Assembly: GCA_036346205.1 (NCBI GenBank)
Contig: JARFJB010000102.1
Span: 1,746,001 to 1,810,000, forward strand
Direction: 5' to 3'
Origin: Vesta saturnalis
Taxonomy: Eukaryota > Arthropoda > Insecta > Coleoptera > Lampyridae
DNA length: 64,000 bases
The stretch's first letter is position 1. The number at the start of each line of letters is the position of its first letter. Below the pieces are notes generated by a model, which ran no database searches, had not been told where the DNA came from, and saw only the letters and a program-made list of their open reading frames with translations. The position numbers and the translations under genes were made by a program. This document shows, piece by piece, positions 11,150-23,544 of this stretch.

Positions 11150-11866
11150 TAAAAACAGAAGAATAATCTGTGTCAGACAGACGTTCAAACTTCATGGCTG
11201 ACAGAGGTTAATAGATGCTAACTTAAAAAATTAAAAGAAATGAAGTAGCTTTCCTCCGCAAAATGTTGCGTTTAAAATTAAATGTAATGATGATAATAAA
11301 ACGCATAATAAATTAAATACAACCGTATAAATGTAAATGGACAACAATATTAGCGTCGGCTGCTAGACTTTTTCAAAACAATTAAAACCTTAAAATAAAA
11401 TTCTGGTTCCATTATTTCTTTCTACGCAAATTTAACTTCATATCAAAAAAATCGTCGAAATCCGTCAAGCGGTTGTTCTCGCGTGAACTAAATGACCCGA
11501 TTATTTTAATATATAAGACGAGCTTTTCTCGCGCAAAATTTTGCGGTTAAAATTAAATTTACAACATTGTAGAAACAAAAACAATCGTCTATGTCAGAAT
11601 AACGTTTAAAACTGCATGTCAGATTGAGTATTAATATATGTTAACGTAAAAAAAATTCCAAAGCCGCCCGCATCTATAAACATATCGATAATACAGCTTA
11701 AGCATTTTCAATCATATTTATTTAACTTTTCCATTTATTTAAAATTCTGCCTCCGTTATTTCCTTCTATGCAAAATTACCTTCATATGAAAAAAAAAATC
11801 ATCGAAATCCATCAAGCGGTTGTCTCGCAATCCGCGTGAACTAAATGACCCGATTATTTTAATATA
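11150..11866. repeat. Diverged tandem duplication, unit about 360 bp
   Basis: Blocks around 11171-11225 (GTCAGACAGACGTTCAAAC) and 11449-11510 (GTGAACTAAATGACCCGATT) recur near 11590-11645 and 11801-11866. A short inverted copy of the terminal block lies at 14741-14778, on the other side of mariner-1. No coding capacity seen; probably a non-autonomous transposon or its tail. Confidence 0.6.
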
Positions 11867-14738
11867 CAGGGTGTTACAAAAAAGTAGGCCAATCCGTTAA
11901 CCACACACTTTTCTTATGTCACTTTTCATTTGAACGCTTCCTTTCGATATACAGGGTGTCAAACTTCACTTTTTGAAGTGTATTTTTTATTATCTCTGGT
12001 GTGTTTTAAGATATCGTTTTCAAATTTGGTACAAATGTTACTCTTTTCTAAGTGCACCTTCTGTATGATTTTAAGTAAAAAATTCAAAGAACTAATAGAA
12101 AAATAAGAGGAGTGTAGTAACCTTTAACACCCCCATTTTTTTCTGACGAACGCCTATGAACGTCGCATCCATTTTTTATAGTAGTTTAATGATTTATCTA
12201 ACTATTTTGGCCTTTGTAAACTTTTTATTTGATACTTCTTTTATGACATACTTTTAGTTACACGACTAGGTGTTGCGATTTTTTTAACACTTTTTTTATT
12301 TTTTTAATCAGAAGAAATTCATAATAATAACTTAAAACAATCCAATTGTGCTAATAATTATAATACGAAGTTGGATGCAAATAATTTAATTAAATGTTCT
12401 ATGTGTCCACCGCCTTCGCGAATGCACCTTCTGGCTCTTTTTATAACTGAAAACCGAATATTTTGGAAAATATCCGGTTTCAATCTAAATACCTCTGCAC
12501 CTTCTGCGATGCGATCCCTCAATTGATTTTGATTTTTTATTATTTATTATGCAAAATAAATTTAAAAATAGGCTTATCTTAAAGTTGGTATCAATATCTG
12601 TCAATTACTTCTCTTGTGTTTTAGCTTTATTTGCAACGGTTTCAAAGATATTTGAGTTTGAAAATTCGGCTTATTTTTAGTTTTTTCTAAATAACTACGA
12701 AAGTTGACAACACTGATCAAAACTCAAAACGTCATTTGATTGAATTCTCCCCAATATTGCTAATTTAACCGACTCTGTAACTATTATAATAACAAAGTTA
12801 CCCATAGAAGCTTAGTTAAAAATAAATCCATAATAATGGCTTAAAAAAATCAGTTGAGTTAATAATTCAATACTACGTCGCATACAAAAAAGATTTAATG
12901 TTCGATGCGTCCACAGCCTTCGCGATTGCACCTTTTTATTTTTTTAAATAATTGAAACCTAATATTTTTTATACGTCTTGTCAAATTAATCGCTGTAAAA
13001 ATTTCGAAGGACTTGAGTTCAAACGCTAAACTGAATAATAAGGTATGTCCAATAGAGAGAATATTTTGTAATTTTCTGAAATGACTGATATGATTTTAAT
13101 TATAGGTAAGATTTCAAATAAAATCTCTAGATTGTACATTTTGAATAATCACTCTCACTTTAGGAAAATGTGATTCTAATGCTAGTTTAGCTTCAAGGCG
13201 TTATACAGAAATGTATCCAAATCGGTATCACCCAAAATGGAAATTTTTCTTAAGTTTAGTAAGCCGCCTAAGACACACTGGAAAATTCAAACAACAACGA
13301 ATAGCAACATATGGACGGCCACGTAAAATTACACCAAATCAAGAGGAACAAATTTTGCCAATAGTTGAACAAAATCTGGGTACTAGTACTAGGATTATAG
13401 CTCAACAGATTGGAAATGATATAAATTCGACAGACGTGCATAGAATTTTAAAACGTAACTCATTACATCCATATTATGTGCAAAGAGTACAGAACTTATT
13501 GCCGCAATATTTTCAGGCAAGAAACATCTTTTGCAACTTTCTCTGTAATGAAAATAACCCTAACCGCCGGTTTGTTAGATCCATTTTATTTTCGGATGAA
13601 GCTACCTTTAGGCGAAATGGTATAACTAATATCCACAGCACCCATGTTTGGGCAGATGAAAATCCAAGAGCTCTTGTAGCGACCAGTCATCAAGTCAATT
13701 TTAAAGTAAACGTGTGGGCAGGAATTTTAGACAATTTTCTTTTAGGTCCGCTATTTTTGCCACCAAACTTAAATGCCGAACATTTTTTATTGTTTTTTAC
13801 AAAATGAGTTAACAAATTTACTTGATGACGTACCTATAGCTATTCGTCAAAATATGTGGTTTCAACTTGACGGAGCTCAGCCACATTATGGCAATAATGT
13901 TCGGAACCACTTGAACCAATATTTCCATAATCACTGGATTGGTCGGGGACAGGATGCGCCTATTCATTGGCCACCTCGTTCCCCCGACTTAAATCCACTG
14001 GACTTCAGTTTTTGGGGATTCATGAAAGATTTTGTTTATACGGTTCCAATAATAAATCAAAATCAATTGAGGGATCGCATCGCAGAAGGTGTAGAGGTAT
14101 TTAGATTGAAACCGAATATTTTCCAAAATATTCGGTTTTCAGTTATAAAAAGAGCCAGAACGTGCATTCGCGAAGGTGGTGGACACATCGAACATTTAAT
14201 TTAATTATTTGGATCCAACTTCGTATTATAATTATTAACACAATTGATAGTTTTAAGTTATTATTATGAATTTATTCTGATTAATAAAATAAAAAAATTG
14301 TTAAAAAAATCGCAACACCTAGTCGAATAACTAAAAGTATGTCATAAAGGAAGCATCAAATCAAAAGTTTACAAGAGCCAAAAAAGTTAGATAAATCATC
14401 AAACTACTACAAAAAATGCGACGTTCATAACCGTAAAAAAAAATGGGGGGTTAAAGGTTACCATACCCCTCTTATTTTTCTATTAGTTCTTTGAATTTTT
14501 TAATTAAAATCATACAGAAGGTGCACTTAGAAATGAGTAAGATTTGTCCCAAATTTGAAAACGATATCTTAAAACACACTAGAGATAATAAAAAAAATAC
14601 ACTTTTAAAAAGTGAAGTTTGACACCCTGTATATCGAAAAGGAAGCATTCAAATGAAAAGTGGCATAAGAAAACTCCCCTTATTTTGTCCCAAAAAATAT
14701 TTGGTTAACGGATTGGCCTACTTTTTTGTAACACCCTG
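11867..14738 (+). mobile_element. Mariner-1: IS630-Tc1-mariner transposon with ~670-bp inverted repeats
   Basis: The ends are CAGGGTGTTACAAAAAAGTA at 11867 and its inverse at 14738, flanked by TA (11865-11866, 14739-14740). The inverted similarity runs inward to about 12535 on the left and 14066 on the right, so the right arm contains the last ~45 transposase codons and the left arm an antisense copy of them. A further antisense relic of the same C-terminal region lies at about 12820-12985. Total length 2,872 bp, about twice a standard mariner. Confidence 0.9.
13146..14204 (+). pseudogene. Mariner-1 transposase, one frameshift
   Basis: A DDD transposase of the IS630-Tc1-mariner superfamily, which cuts and pastes its element at TA. 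The N-terminal DNA-binding half has helix-turn-helix-like segments and GRPRKITPNQEEQI; the catalytic half follows. Catalytic residues: SDEATF (about 13596, first Asp), QLDGAQPHYG (about 13866, second Asp), SPDLNPLDF (about 13986, third Asp in PLDF). I count 43 residues between the second and third Asp, against 34 in classical mariners. The only frame break is one extra T in the run 13792-13797; frames overlap there and the protein continues to the stop at 14204. The extreme N-terminus is not clear: an upstream stop precedes TLGKCDSN. Confidence 0.85.
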
Positions 14739-14740
14739 TA

Positions 14741-15140
14741 TATTAAAATAATCGGGTCATTTAGTTCACGCAGATTAAAATATGTAGCTGTTTTAGAAAT
14801 ATTTGATAAAAACCAAAAACTGCCCCTAATACTCCCCCGTCCCCTCTCTCCGCCACAGGATTTCTCCCGAAATCTAGTCAACTGTAAGACAAATAAAAAC
14901 AAGCTTAAATGCAAAACTTTAAGTACGTAGGTATTTTCGTTCTGGAGTTATCGTGAGTACTAACATACATCCACACAGACATACACACAAACGCACACAC
15001 AGACATCCAGACATGATGGCCGATCTTGGCGAAACTTGATCAAAAGTGGTAAAATGAGCTAAGTTGATTTAGCGATATTGAAAAAGAAGTCGATTGCATA
15101 ACCTTCTACACCTACATATATATGATATAATATGTAGGTT
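14741..15140. other. Right flank of mariner-1, TE-like non-coding DNA
   Basis: It begins with the inverse of the left-flank block (AATCGGGTCATTTAGTTCAC), then a CACACA-rich stretch (14970-15010) and a small hairpin of CCTACATATA type at about 15110-15138. No coding signal. Confidence 0.35.
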
Positions 15141-16400
15141 GGAAAGTAAAAATACAAAGGATCGTAATTTGCAGAAAAGGGAGAGGCTTAGATAAAAGGA
15201 GTATTTTGCGAATGAGAGAATCTTAAATAGAATAAGTATTTTAATCTATTTAATGAAACAATGATTTTTTAAGCAATTTGAAATATAATAGTTATTAGAA
15301 CAACAGCAAAGCTAGGTTATTATATCACAGATAATTAATTTTAAGTGAAGAATAGTAAATCCAAAATACTTAGAGTAAACAGGTATTAATTAATACAAAA
15401 CAAAAATGCTAGTAATTAAGAAACCGAAATTGGAAGTAGAATTAGGCACAAAATTTAAAGTTAAAATACGAAAAAGAAAATACATTGAGTTTGGTTCTGT
15501 ACTTTGCTAAACGGCATCCACAGCACACGTGGAAAAAAGGTCAACAAACATTACACAAATTACACCATGGTTGAAAAGAACTCATTAACAACCGTGGAAC
15601 TGTAAGATTTAGGAAAATTTTAGAAGTGATAATTACTTAAGTTAACAAGATTTAGTCACCACAAATTTAATAACAGAAAAAATTTTTAATAATAGTATGG
15701 TAATTACAAGTTAAAAAATTGCAAGCGTTAAAAATTTTACTTATAGGAAAGTGTGTCAAAAGTTACGAAATATGACAAATTTGTAGTATTTCGAAATAAG
15801 GTTTTTATTGTCGATGTGAAACATAAAAGTCAATGTATAGAAACAAAGTTAAAGGAACTGAAAATTATTGTAAGAAGAGTTAAATTTAAATTTTGAAATT
15901 TTATTGACAGTAAGTTAATAAATGAATTAGTAGAAAATTTTTTGAAGTAATGAGAGAACTTTGATACAGATCTTAAGAGAAGAACTGATCTAAAAGTTAC
16001 AGGGGAATTAAAACGCAATTAATTACATTTCACATAAATCAATAGAACCTAAATGAAAAGTCACCCTGATAGGAAGAATAAGTAAATACGATGTGAAGGT
16101 CCAAAAGGAGACAAATTTTGTTTAGGGGAGAAATTTAGGTATTGGTCTCGGGCACTTGCCGAAAATTATATTAACGAATAAAGGTATAGGGTAATACAGC
16201 AAAGTATTGAAATGAAATAAGCGCTTATCAAGGAATATTATAAATGAGTATTAGAATAAATAATAATTATTATTATGGATCAATTAATTTAAAAGAGATG
16301 TAAGAGAAATGAAAATAATTTCTTGTGAATACTTATTGTGAATCTTAATGTTTATTGAATGTATTGAATCCACTGTACTTGAATAAAAGAATTAATTACT
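15140..16400. other. Unassigned AT-rich DNA
   Basis: No conserved motif, repeat or convincing reading frame seen. Confidence 0.4.
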
Positions 16401-16419
16401 GAATATACATTATGTATAC

Positions 16420-18760
16420 ATGGAGAGAGGTGAATCTAAAAGTATGATAGACTTGATAGTGTATGATGAACGGCTTAGAAACCTGGTGGAAGACACAAAA
16501 GTAATGCGCGGATCGGAGTGTGGATCGGACCACTTTTTGGTTGTATTGAGAGTGTGTTTAGGCCAAAAGTGGGTCTGGAGAAGGAAAGCAAAAGTAGTGC
16601 GAACGTCCAGAATTAGGGTGGACAAACTAGTGGATAATGGTGCGAGAATGAAATACGCAGATGCTGTGAGTAAAGAGTTGAAGGTGAGTGAAATAATGGG
16701 GAACGAACAAATAAAAGATACTGACAATGAAAATGCATGGATAAGCTTGAAAAACTGTGTTGTCAATTGTGCCGTGCGGATATGTGGAAGAGCGACTGTA
16801 GGTAGATAGAAAAAATGTGCTTGGTGGAATGATGCGGTAAAAAAGGCAGTATGTAAGAAAAAAGATGCGTACATGGCAATGATTTCTGCAAAAAATGAGA
16901 CAAAAAAAGCGATTGAATGAAGTGTACAGATTAGGAAACAAAGAAGCGAAGGAGGCAGTGAGAATAAGTAAAGAGGAAGTGATGGCTGTGGAAGGAGAGT
17001 AAATACAGAATGATTTTGAGGGAAACAAAAAACTCTTCTGGAAATGGGTCAAAAATACAAAACGTGGCCCAAAACAGAACGCTGCAGGAGTGATGAATAT
17101 GAGCAACGAAATTGTGAAGTGAGGAAATGCTGCCAAGAATATTTCGGAACGCTGTACAGTAGTGAGGAAAGTAAGACTGAAGGGATAAATAAGGAGAATG
17201 TGGAAGGAATGGTTAATGAAACTGAGAAGGATATTGGAATAAATGAGGTGAAGAAAACAGGAAGGTTGAAAAACGGCAAGGGAGCAGGCGTAAATAATAT
17301 TTCTGGTGAAATACTAAAGTATGGAGGTGCTAAGCTTACACGAAGATTGTGTAAACTATTCAATGTATGCCTTAAGAGTGGAAAAGTGTTTAGGGATTGG
17401 AAGAGCGCGATCATTGTACTACTGTATAAGGGTAAGGGGAACAAGAGTTATTGCAAGAACTACAGAGGAATAAGTTGGCTCAGCGTGCCTGGTAAAGTAT
17501 TTGGAGGAATACTGATTGATAGAGTACGAGAAAGTACACAAACTAAGATTTGGAATGAGTAGGGTGGCTTCATGCCAAGAAGACGAAGTGTCGATCAGAT
17601 GGTTGCTCTCCAGCAGGTGATCGAAAAGTGTTTAAGTGTAAAAAGGAAGCTGTACTGTGTGTTTCTCTGGAGAAAGCATACGACAGAGTGAATAGGGAGA
17701 AGCTGTGGGAAATATGAAATGAATTGGCCTAAATAAAGATCTAATGAACGGAATAAGGGCAGGATAAAACGGTAGTCGGGCATGTGTTAGGGTGAGAGGT
17801 GGTGTGAGTGAATACTTTACTATTGAGATGGAGTGCGACAATGCTGTGTCACCGTGGTTGTTCAGTGTATACATGGATAAATGTGTTAGACAAGCATGTA
17901 CCGATACAAATGGTGTAATGGTTGGTGACGTATATGTACGACTTCTGAGGTATGCAGATGACACAGTCTTATTAAGTGACAGTGCAAATGAGCTACAAAT
18001 TGCTCTGAGGAAGTTTGATACAGTCTGTGAGAGCATGGACCTAAAGGTAAACGTGAACAAAACTTAGATTGTGGTGTTCGATCGGGAAAGTCGAAAGGAG
18101 AGTAAAGTATTTACTCTGATCAAATTGTGGAGCAAATAGACGAGCTGGTATATCTGGGTAGAATGTTTACTGCAAATGGTACAATGGGGGGCGAGATTAG
18201 GCGAAGGTCAATAGCGGAAGCAAAGTGATTGGAAGTATGTGGACGATAATGAGAAACGAGCAATCTATAATGGCGTGCTTGCTCCATCAGTACTGTATGG
18301 AAGTGAGACATGGGTATGTCAAAAAAAGCACTAAAGAAAATAAACTCTGTGCGCATGAGATTCCTGAGAAGCGTATGTAGTAAAACGAGAAGAGACAATA
18401 AAAAGAATGAGTGCATAATGAAGGAGTGTGGCGAGGAAAATACGATGATGATAAATATAAAAGTAGTACATTACGTTGGTTGGGTCACATTCAGAGAACG
18501 AAACAAATATGTGTGGGTGAGGTAAGGCCGTGCTTGGTAGGCCGCGTAAAACTTGGCTGAATATAATTGAATGTATAATAAAGGAAAAAAGATAAGGAGT
18601 TTTAAAAATAAAAGGGCATGTCAGAGACAGTGTGTGAATCTTGCGAAAGCTAGGGAGGTATGCGGAGATAGGATAGCATGAAGAAAGATTGTAGAATGAA
18701 GAATAAAGAGGAGGCAGGGAGTACTTTGCCTACCCCGCAAGGAAATGACGTGAAGGTTAA
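16420..18760 (+). pseudogene. LINE-B: endonuclease-reverse transcriptase relic
   Basis: A decayed non-LTR retrotransposon. The end of an APE-type endonuclease appears first (GSECGSDHFLVV, about 16512-16547; SDH is the catalytic signature), then a linker (CAWWNDAVKKAVCKKKDAY), and an RT with NGKGAGVNNISGEILKYGG (about 17270), CKNYRGISWLSVPGKV (about 17453), a damaged motif A (about 17660) and RYADDTVLLSDS (motif C, about 17948). The C-terminal part carries KKALKKINSVRMRFLRSVC (about 18323). At least five frame changes or stops. The 3' end is near 18760 (GTTAAGTTAAGTTAC). The 5' part is missing or unrecognisable. The clade is not decidable by eye. Confidence 0.8.
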
Positions 18761-19029
18761 GTTAAGTTACGAATGTACATGTACTGGTTTGAATGAGTAT
18801 ATTTAGACCAGTATTAATTAGTTACTTTTGTTATGTTTTACTCACTTGTTTTCTACGTTCGGTGTTTTTTTGTTTGTTAGTTCAAATTATTTGGAGCTAA
18901 TAAAAATTTCCAGATAACTAAGAATAATGCTACCGTCCTTTGTTAGCTATGGAAATCTAGATGTCTGGAAGCAAAACACTTTAATGTATAAAATTTTTGT
19001 AAATTTTTCGCTCTTTTCAAAAAACCCAA

Positions 19030-19255
19030 AATATATAGGGTGGTCAGTATAGAGAAATGTGGTTTAGGGTCGTATAAAAACCAAGCACCTTGTATAAAAG
19101 CTCTAAGAAAGATTTCGCCGAAATAAATGTCTTTAATAATTCTGTTTGCGCCAGTGATTTTCTCATTAAATTTGAGCTCCAGGCACCTAGGTCCATTTTT
19201 TAAAGTAAAAGGTGTTTCCATAAGAAAGTATTCAATTTGGACCACCCTTTACACT
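19030..19255. other. Possible small MITE-like element
   Basis: AGGGTGGTC (about 19037) and GACCACCCT (about 19240) form a 9-bp inverted pair about 200 bp apart in non-coding DNA. A further ACACCCTGTA near 19783 resembles mariner-type ends. No target duplication confirmed. Confidence 0.25.
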
Positions 19256-19259
19256 ACAA

Positions 19260-21160
19260 TACAGCACATCTTGAACGCAACTTATCACCATAGTAACTTT
19301 TCGTGCTTTCGTCACGAAACACTGGTTTTCAAACATCAAAATCTTCCAGAAACGTTCAAAACGTAAACATTTTTAGTCCGACATCACTGACTTTTTATAC
19401 ATGAACATTTACTGACAGCTCTCATACATATTAGAGCCGTTTGACAATGCTGCCAACATAACTTAAACAAATGTTTTGAAAACATTTATAACGTCAGCAT
19501 AAAAAAAAATTGTGTATCACACGTCCAGAAATGATTTTTGCGACTATTCGCAGTTGCAGGCTTCTGATAACACTTCTGCCCGCCATTCTGCTCATACTAA
19601 CATCCTTTATTCGCCGTTTTTCAAAAGTTTTATCTTTTGTAGATGTAAGCTTTTTAAGCTGAATGTCTTTTAGTCAGCTTAAGTGTGAGTTATTTAAACT
19701 TGAAAAACTGTTTTTGTTTCATAAATTTTTTTCGTTGGAATAATGAATGCAAGGCCAATCAATCAAAATTGATTTAGAACGACACCCTGTAAGTCGTTAA
19801 CAATTTAATAAAACTGGTTTCTCCGCCCCTCAAGAGTGACTTGTCTGAGAAATATGTACGATATTAGCGTTTTGTACCGACCTTTCTTGGTGCTAAAGAC
19901 AAACTAAACATGTAGAATCTGGCATTTGTTAATTAAATTGTTCAATTTGTAACATACGACACATAGGTCAAACAAAAACATCCACCAAATTCAAATGATG
20001 ACATTAAATTTTATAGTGTCTAATAATAAATCAAGGCTACATCTTTTTAATATCTCTGTCACGTAGTGTGATGGCCATTATGACATTAGTTTTGTGGTAT
20101 TACGTACAAGGTTTTTCTATGTATCGTGTAAATGCCCGAAAAAATATCAATTCACAAACGTCCATCTCTAATAACCTTTAAATCACCTTGTACAAGACTA
20201 ATAAAAAAGTTAAAAAGCATTTTACAATCAAGATGATCAATTTTGATTAAAAGTGAAGAATCATTTAATTGATAATTAAGTCGGTATAATTGGATTATGT
20301 ATCCTAAGTAACAATGATAGTTTGAAAAATTCTTCAGAGACAGAACAGGACAGGTAATGGTATATCTTATCTTTGGTTCATTAACTGTGCACTCGTTACT
20401 TTAGACATGTGCTTCCTAATGTGCAGCTTGCTTTCTCAAATTCTCTTTCGAGCAAAATCAACCCCTAAACTCATCACTTTACAATTTAGACATTTTAAAA
20501 TTGACGGATTTGTTTCTATTAAAAGGCGAGAATGTTTAAGTAGCATATCGCGGAAATAACGATAACAATATCAGAATAATTAGTGTCACTCGAAATGCCT
20601 ACTGGATAATGTTTGATAAGTTATCAAAAACTAGAACCGCGCATTTAAGTACACGTATAATTATCATAAACCTTAACACATCAACATTGTATAATTGGGT
20701 AATGTTAAGATAGTTATGTTGTATAATCGGTATATTTGTTATTGCAAATGCAGGTATTTCATGTACAGGTTAAAGCGGATGTTTGTACTGGAACTGTATT
20801 TATTGTGATATTTATATCTGGCATTAATTTACTACAAAGGAAAAATGTAACCAACGCAGGACTTCTTACGCCTTGCGTAGGTGTTATGCACACGATATTC
20901 CTTTAAAATGATGAATAATCTCACTGTATCAATTATTAATGAAATAAAGTTTCTTTTTAATTTGTCACACATTAGATTTAGTATTTTGTTTCCATTATGC
21001 ATAAGCAACCATGTGCTAGACACGTAAGATTTCTTAATTAATTTTTATGGTTTATTTATTTCGCAATTTGTATAAAGAGCTCCTATTTTAGAACGTAATA
21101 TCCTAAAAAACTTTGACATGAAAAACTTGTCTGAAATCCAGTTATCTTTGAACAGATGGC
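19260..21160. other. Unassigned, with a possible PLE endonuclease scrap at 19925-19995
   Basis: Near 19930-19985 the plus strand reads FNCSICNIRHIGQTKTS, which resembles the Cys pair and YIGQT of a PLE endonuclease. Nothing else in this stretch is recognisable. Confidence 0.3.
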
Positions 21161-21980
21161 CAATTTTTATCTATAAAGTTAACAGTTTTCCAGATATTCA
21201 CAAAGCGAACTTCAAGGTCTCCAATATAGTAACTTTTAAGCTTTAAAAAAGCTTTCACAAAGGAATTATGTTGAATTATTATAAAAACGTTCTACCTACT
21301 TTTCTCTCCAAAGTTAATAGTTTTCGAGCTGTTCATGAAATCATTAAATCATTATTTTAAGAATTGCTAATTTAACACGTAATACACTCTTACGGAGTAC
21401 TTATCCAGCGACACTTTTGTTAAATTCTTTGGAGTGAATTAATGGATTTTGTTAAAATTCATAAATTAGACATATATTCATTGGCCTAAAGAACTGTTAT
21501 AAAGAAAGCATGTTCAAAATGAATTATCTTAAATAAAGCTTTGCCTTTCTATTTCCTTTAAAGTTAATACTTTTCGAGGTATTCAGGAAAGGCCTTCATA
21601 TAATTGTGAGATAAAACATAGATTTACGTACATTCTTGTTAATTTCTTTGTAATGAATTCACGAATTTTATTAAAACTCAAGAATTGTCTTTTTAAAATT
21701 AAATTATCTTTCCCTATGCTCTTTCGTTTAAATTCTTCCTTCATATGTTAAAATAAAATGAAAAATTCAAATGACTAGATCGAGAATCAAGGTGTTCAAA
21801 GTGTCCTACAGGATGTACCTTTTTATTAATTCTTTGGAATAAATTCGCGGATTTTAATGCAAATATTATTGAATCGCACAATACTTCTAGAAAACAAACG
21901 TGTCTAACATTGAATTATCATTAAAATAGCTCTCCGTACTGTTTGCTCCAAAGTTGATACTGATTGAGATTTTTATAATT
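21160..21980. repeat. Diverged tandem repeats, unit about 190-250 bp
   Basis: AAAGTTAATAGTTTTCGAG-type blocks recur near 21174, 21309, 21559 and 21948, and TTAATTCTTTGGA.T.AATT blocks near 21420, 21640 and 21827. Copies are strongly diverged and unevenly spaced. No coding function is evident. Confidence 0.5.
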
Positions 21981-22439
21981 CTGAGATAGTATTTTGAGAT
22001 AACATATTCAATTAATTATTATTATGATTACTAGTTGAATACTAACTGAACTAATAAAATATGCCAAAGAAAAGGTGTCTTTTCAAAGAAGAGTTTACCA
22101 AAAAAGATTGCTGACAAAATTAGGTTCGTTGTCAGATGAACGTTCTATAATTTTGTCAAACCACTGCATAAAAACAAAAATATAAATACTGATTTCGGCG
22201 ATTTAAATAGAGCTGACACCAGCAATATTTTTTATAATTTAAATTCACCGCTACGAGTACTGCTTAGCTTGCACAACACTATATTAACTGCCGCAAATAT
22301 CGAAGCAATGGTACTAAAATTGATATATTTTCATATCTACACTGAGTAGATAGTAATGAAATATTTCTGTTGCCTACTGACAGAGGTAGTTAATATCTTA
22401 GGGGTAGCTCCAAATTGATATACGTGTTAGATACTTAAA

Positions 22440-23050
22440 TAAACCGACATGGCGATGTCGGGGGGTTTTTAAATTTATTTTTGGCTAATTCTGGCCCGTT
22501 TTCGAGAAAATTCAACTTGATGTATGGGGTGAATCAGTCCCCAGGCGGTGTCGGGCGGGGTTTTCAAGAAAATTGATTTTTTTGTTTGAATGGGCTGGAC
22601 TTAAAATAATTCGCAAAATCACATAGATGCATCGTTAAGAAAAGCTTGCAACCCTCGCAGTTGTGTCATTCATTGTGGTTTCCTTAAGTTAAATATCATT
22701 GGTCTGATGACGTCACATGGGGGTTGAAAATTGTGTAGGAGATTGGTAATTGCACCTGGGTGTAGGTGTGATAGGAAGGCATTTTGAAAATTGAAGAAAT
22801 AGGGAATGAAATTTGCAAAAGCAGATGTGTGTAAGAGGTTAAAAAGAATAGGGGACGAAATTTGCAAAATAAACCTCCATAAGAAAGAACCTGGGAATTT
22901 ACGCTCGAACCGGCATAACTTATTTACGAAGGAATAGGGGATGAAATAAGGCGTGGTGAGGAGAAAGTAGGGGATGAAATTTGAAAAATGAACATGAGAT
23001 TTTGCACTACTATCGGCCTAGCTTATCTACTACACTGTGAGGACAAGGAA
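22440..23050. repeat. Non-coding DNA with short recurring block
   Basis: The block AGGGGATGAAATTTGCAAAA or close variants occurs four times (about 22802, 22851, 22928, 22968). The 22450-22620 part is G-rich with two GGCG.TGTCGGG(C)GGG strings. Probably part of an unidentified transposon. Confidence 0.4.
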
Positions 23051-23467
23051 ACTGAAAGACTTTTGTGAATACTTTAATATTACAGACCCCGTTCTACTCT
23101 GCCGTTTTTAACCGACGGTTAAACTGTCCGGGTAAAACTGTCACAAAACCGAGGCATGTAAACAAGAACACTCATTTTGAACGTCGTTCCAAAATACAGA
23201 CGAGGCTTGATTTTTGTCGGTTAATCGTGTCAACCGTTGGGGTAAACACGAGGTATGTGACGTCAACAGTTTATCGAGTCGGGAATTTCAGTAGCTTTGC
23301 GGTGTCGCTAGTGTTTGCATACAGTTAACTCTTCGTAGTATACAGTTATGTCGGATATTAGGCAATTTTTTTCCATCATTTACAAATCCGCCGACACTGC
23401 GAACAAGCACATACGGTCTATTGTGATAAGCGCTACCACGAAATAAAACTGATGTAATTAATATTAC

Positions 23468-23470
23468 ATA

Positions 23471-23519
<49 letters not shown>
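23468..23519. repeat. (TA)n microsatellite
   Basis: About 25 TA units, interrupted by TGTG near the left end. Confidence 0.95.
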
Positions 23520-23520
<1 letters not shown>

Positions 23521-23544
23521 AAACTTTTCGTGGTTGCGCAGGTG

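Noticed and set aside
15108..15138. Small hairpin as a transcription terminator
   Set aside because: A TA-rich palindrome in eukaryotic TE DNA with no adjacent transcription unit.
16410..17783. Long minus-strand open frames opposite LINE-B, and similar plus-strand frames opposite LINE-C at 32459-33393
   Set aside because: They are antisense shadows of the LINE coding strands; hydrophobic runs mirror Lys/Glu-rich sense codons.
22020..22330. Possible transposase start (MPKKRCLFKEEFTKK) near 22061
   Set aside because: The frame closes within about 20 codons and no downstream domain could be matched.
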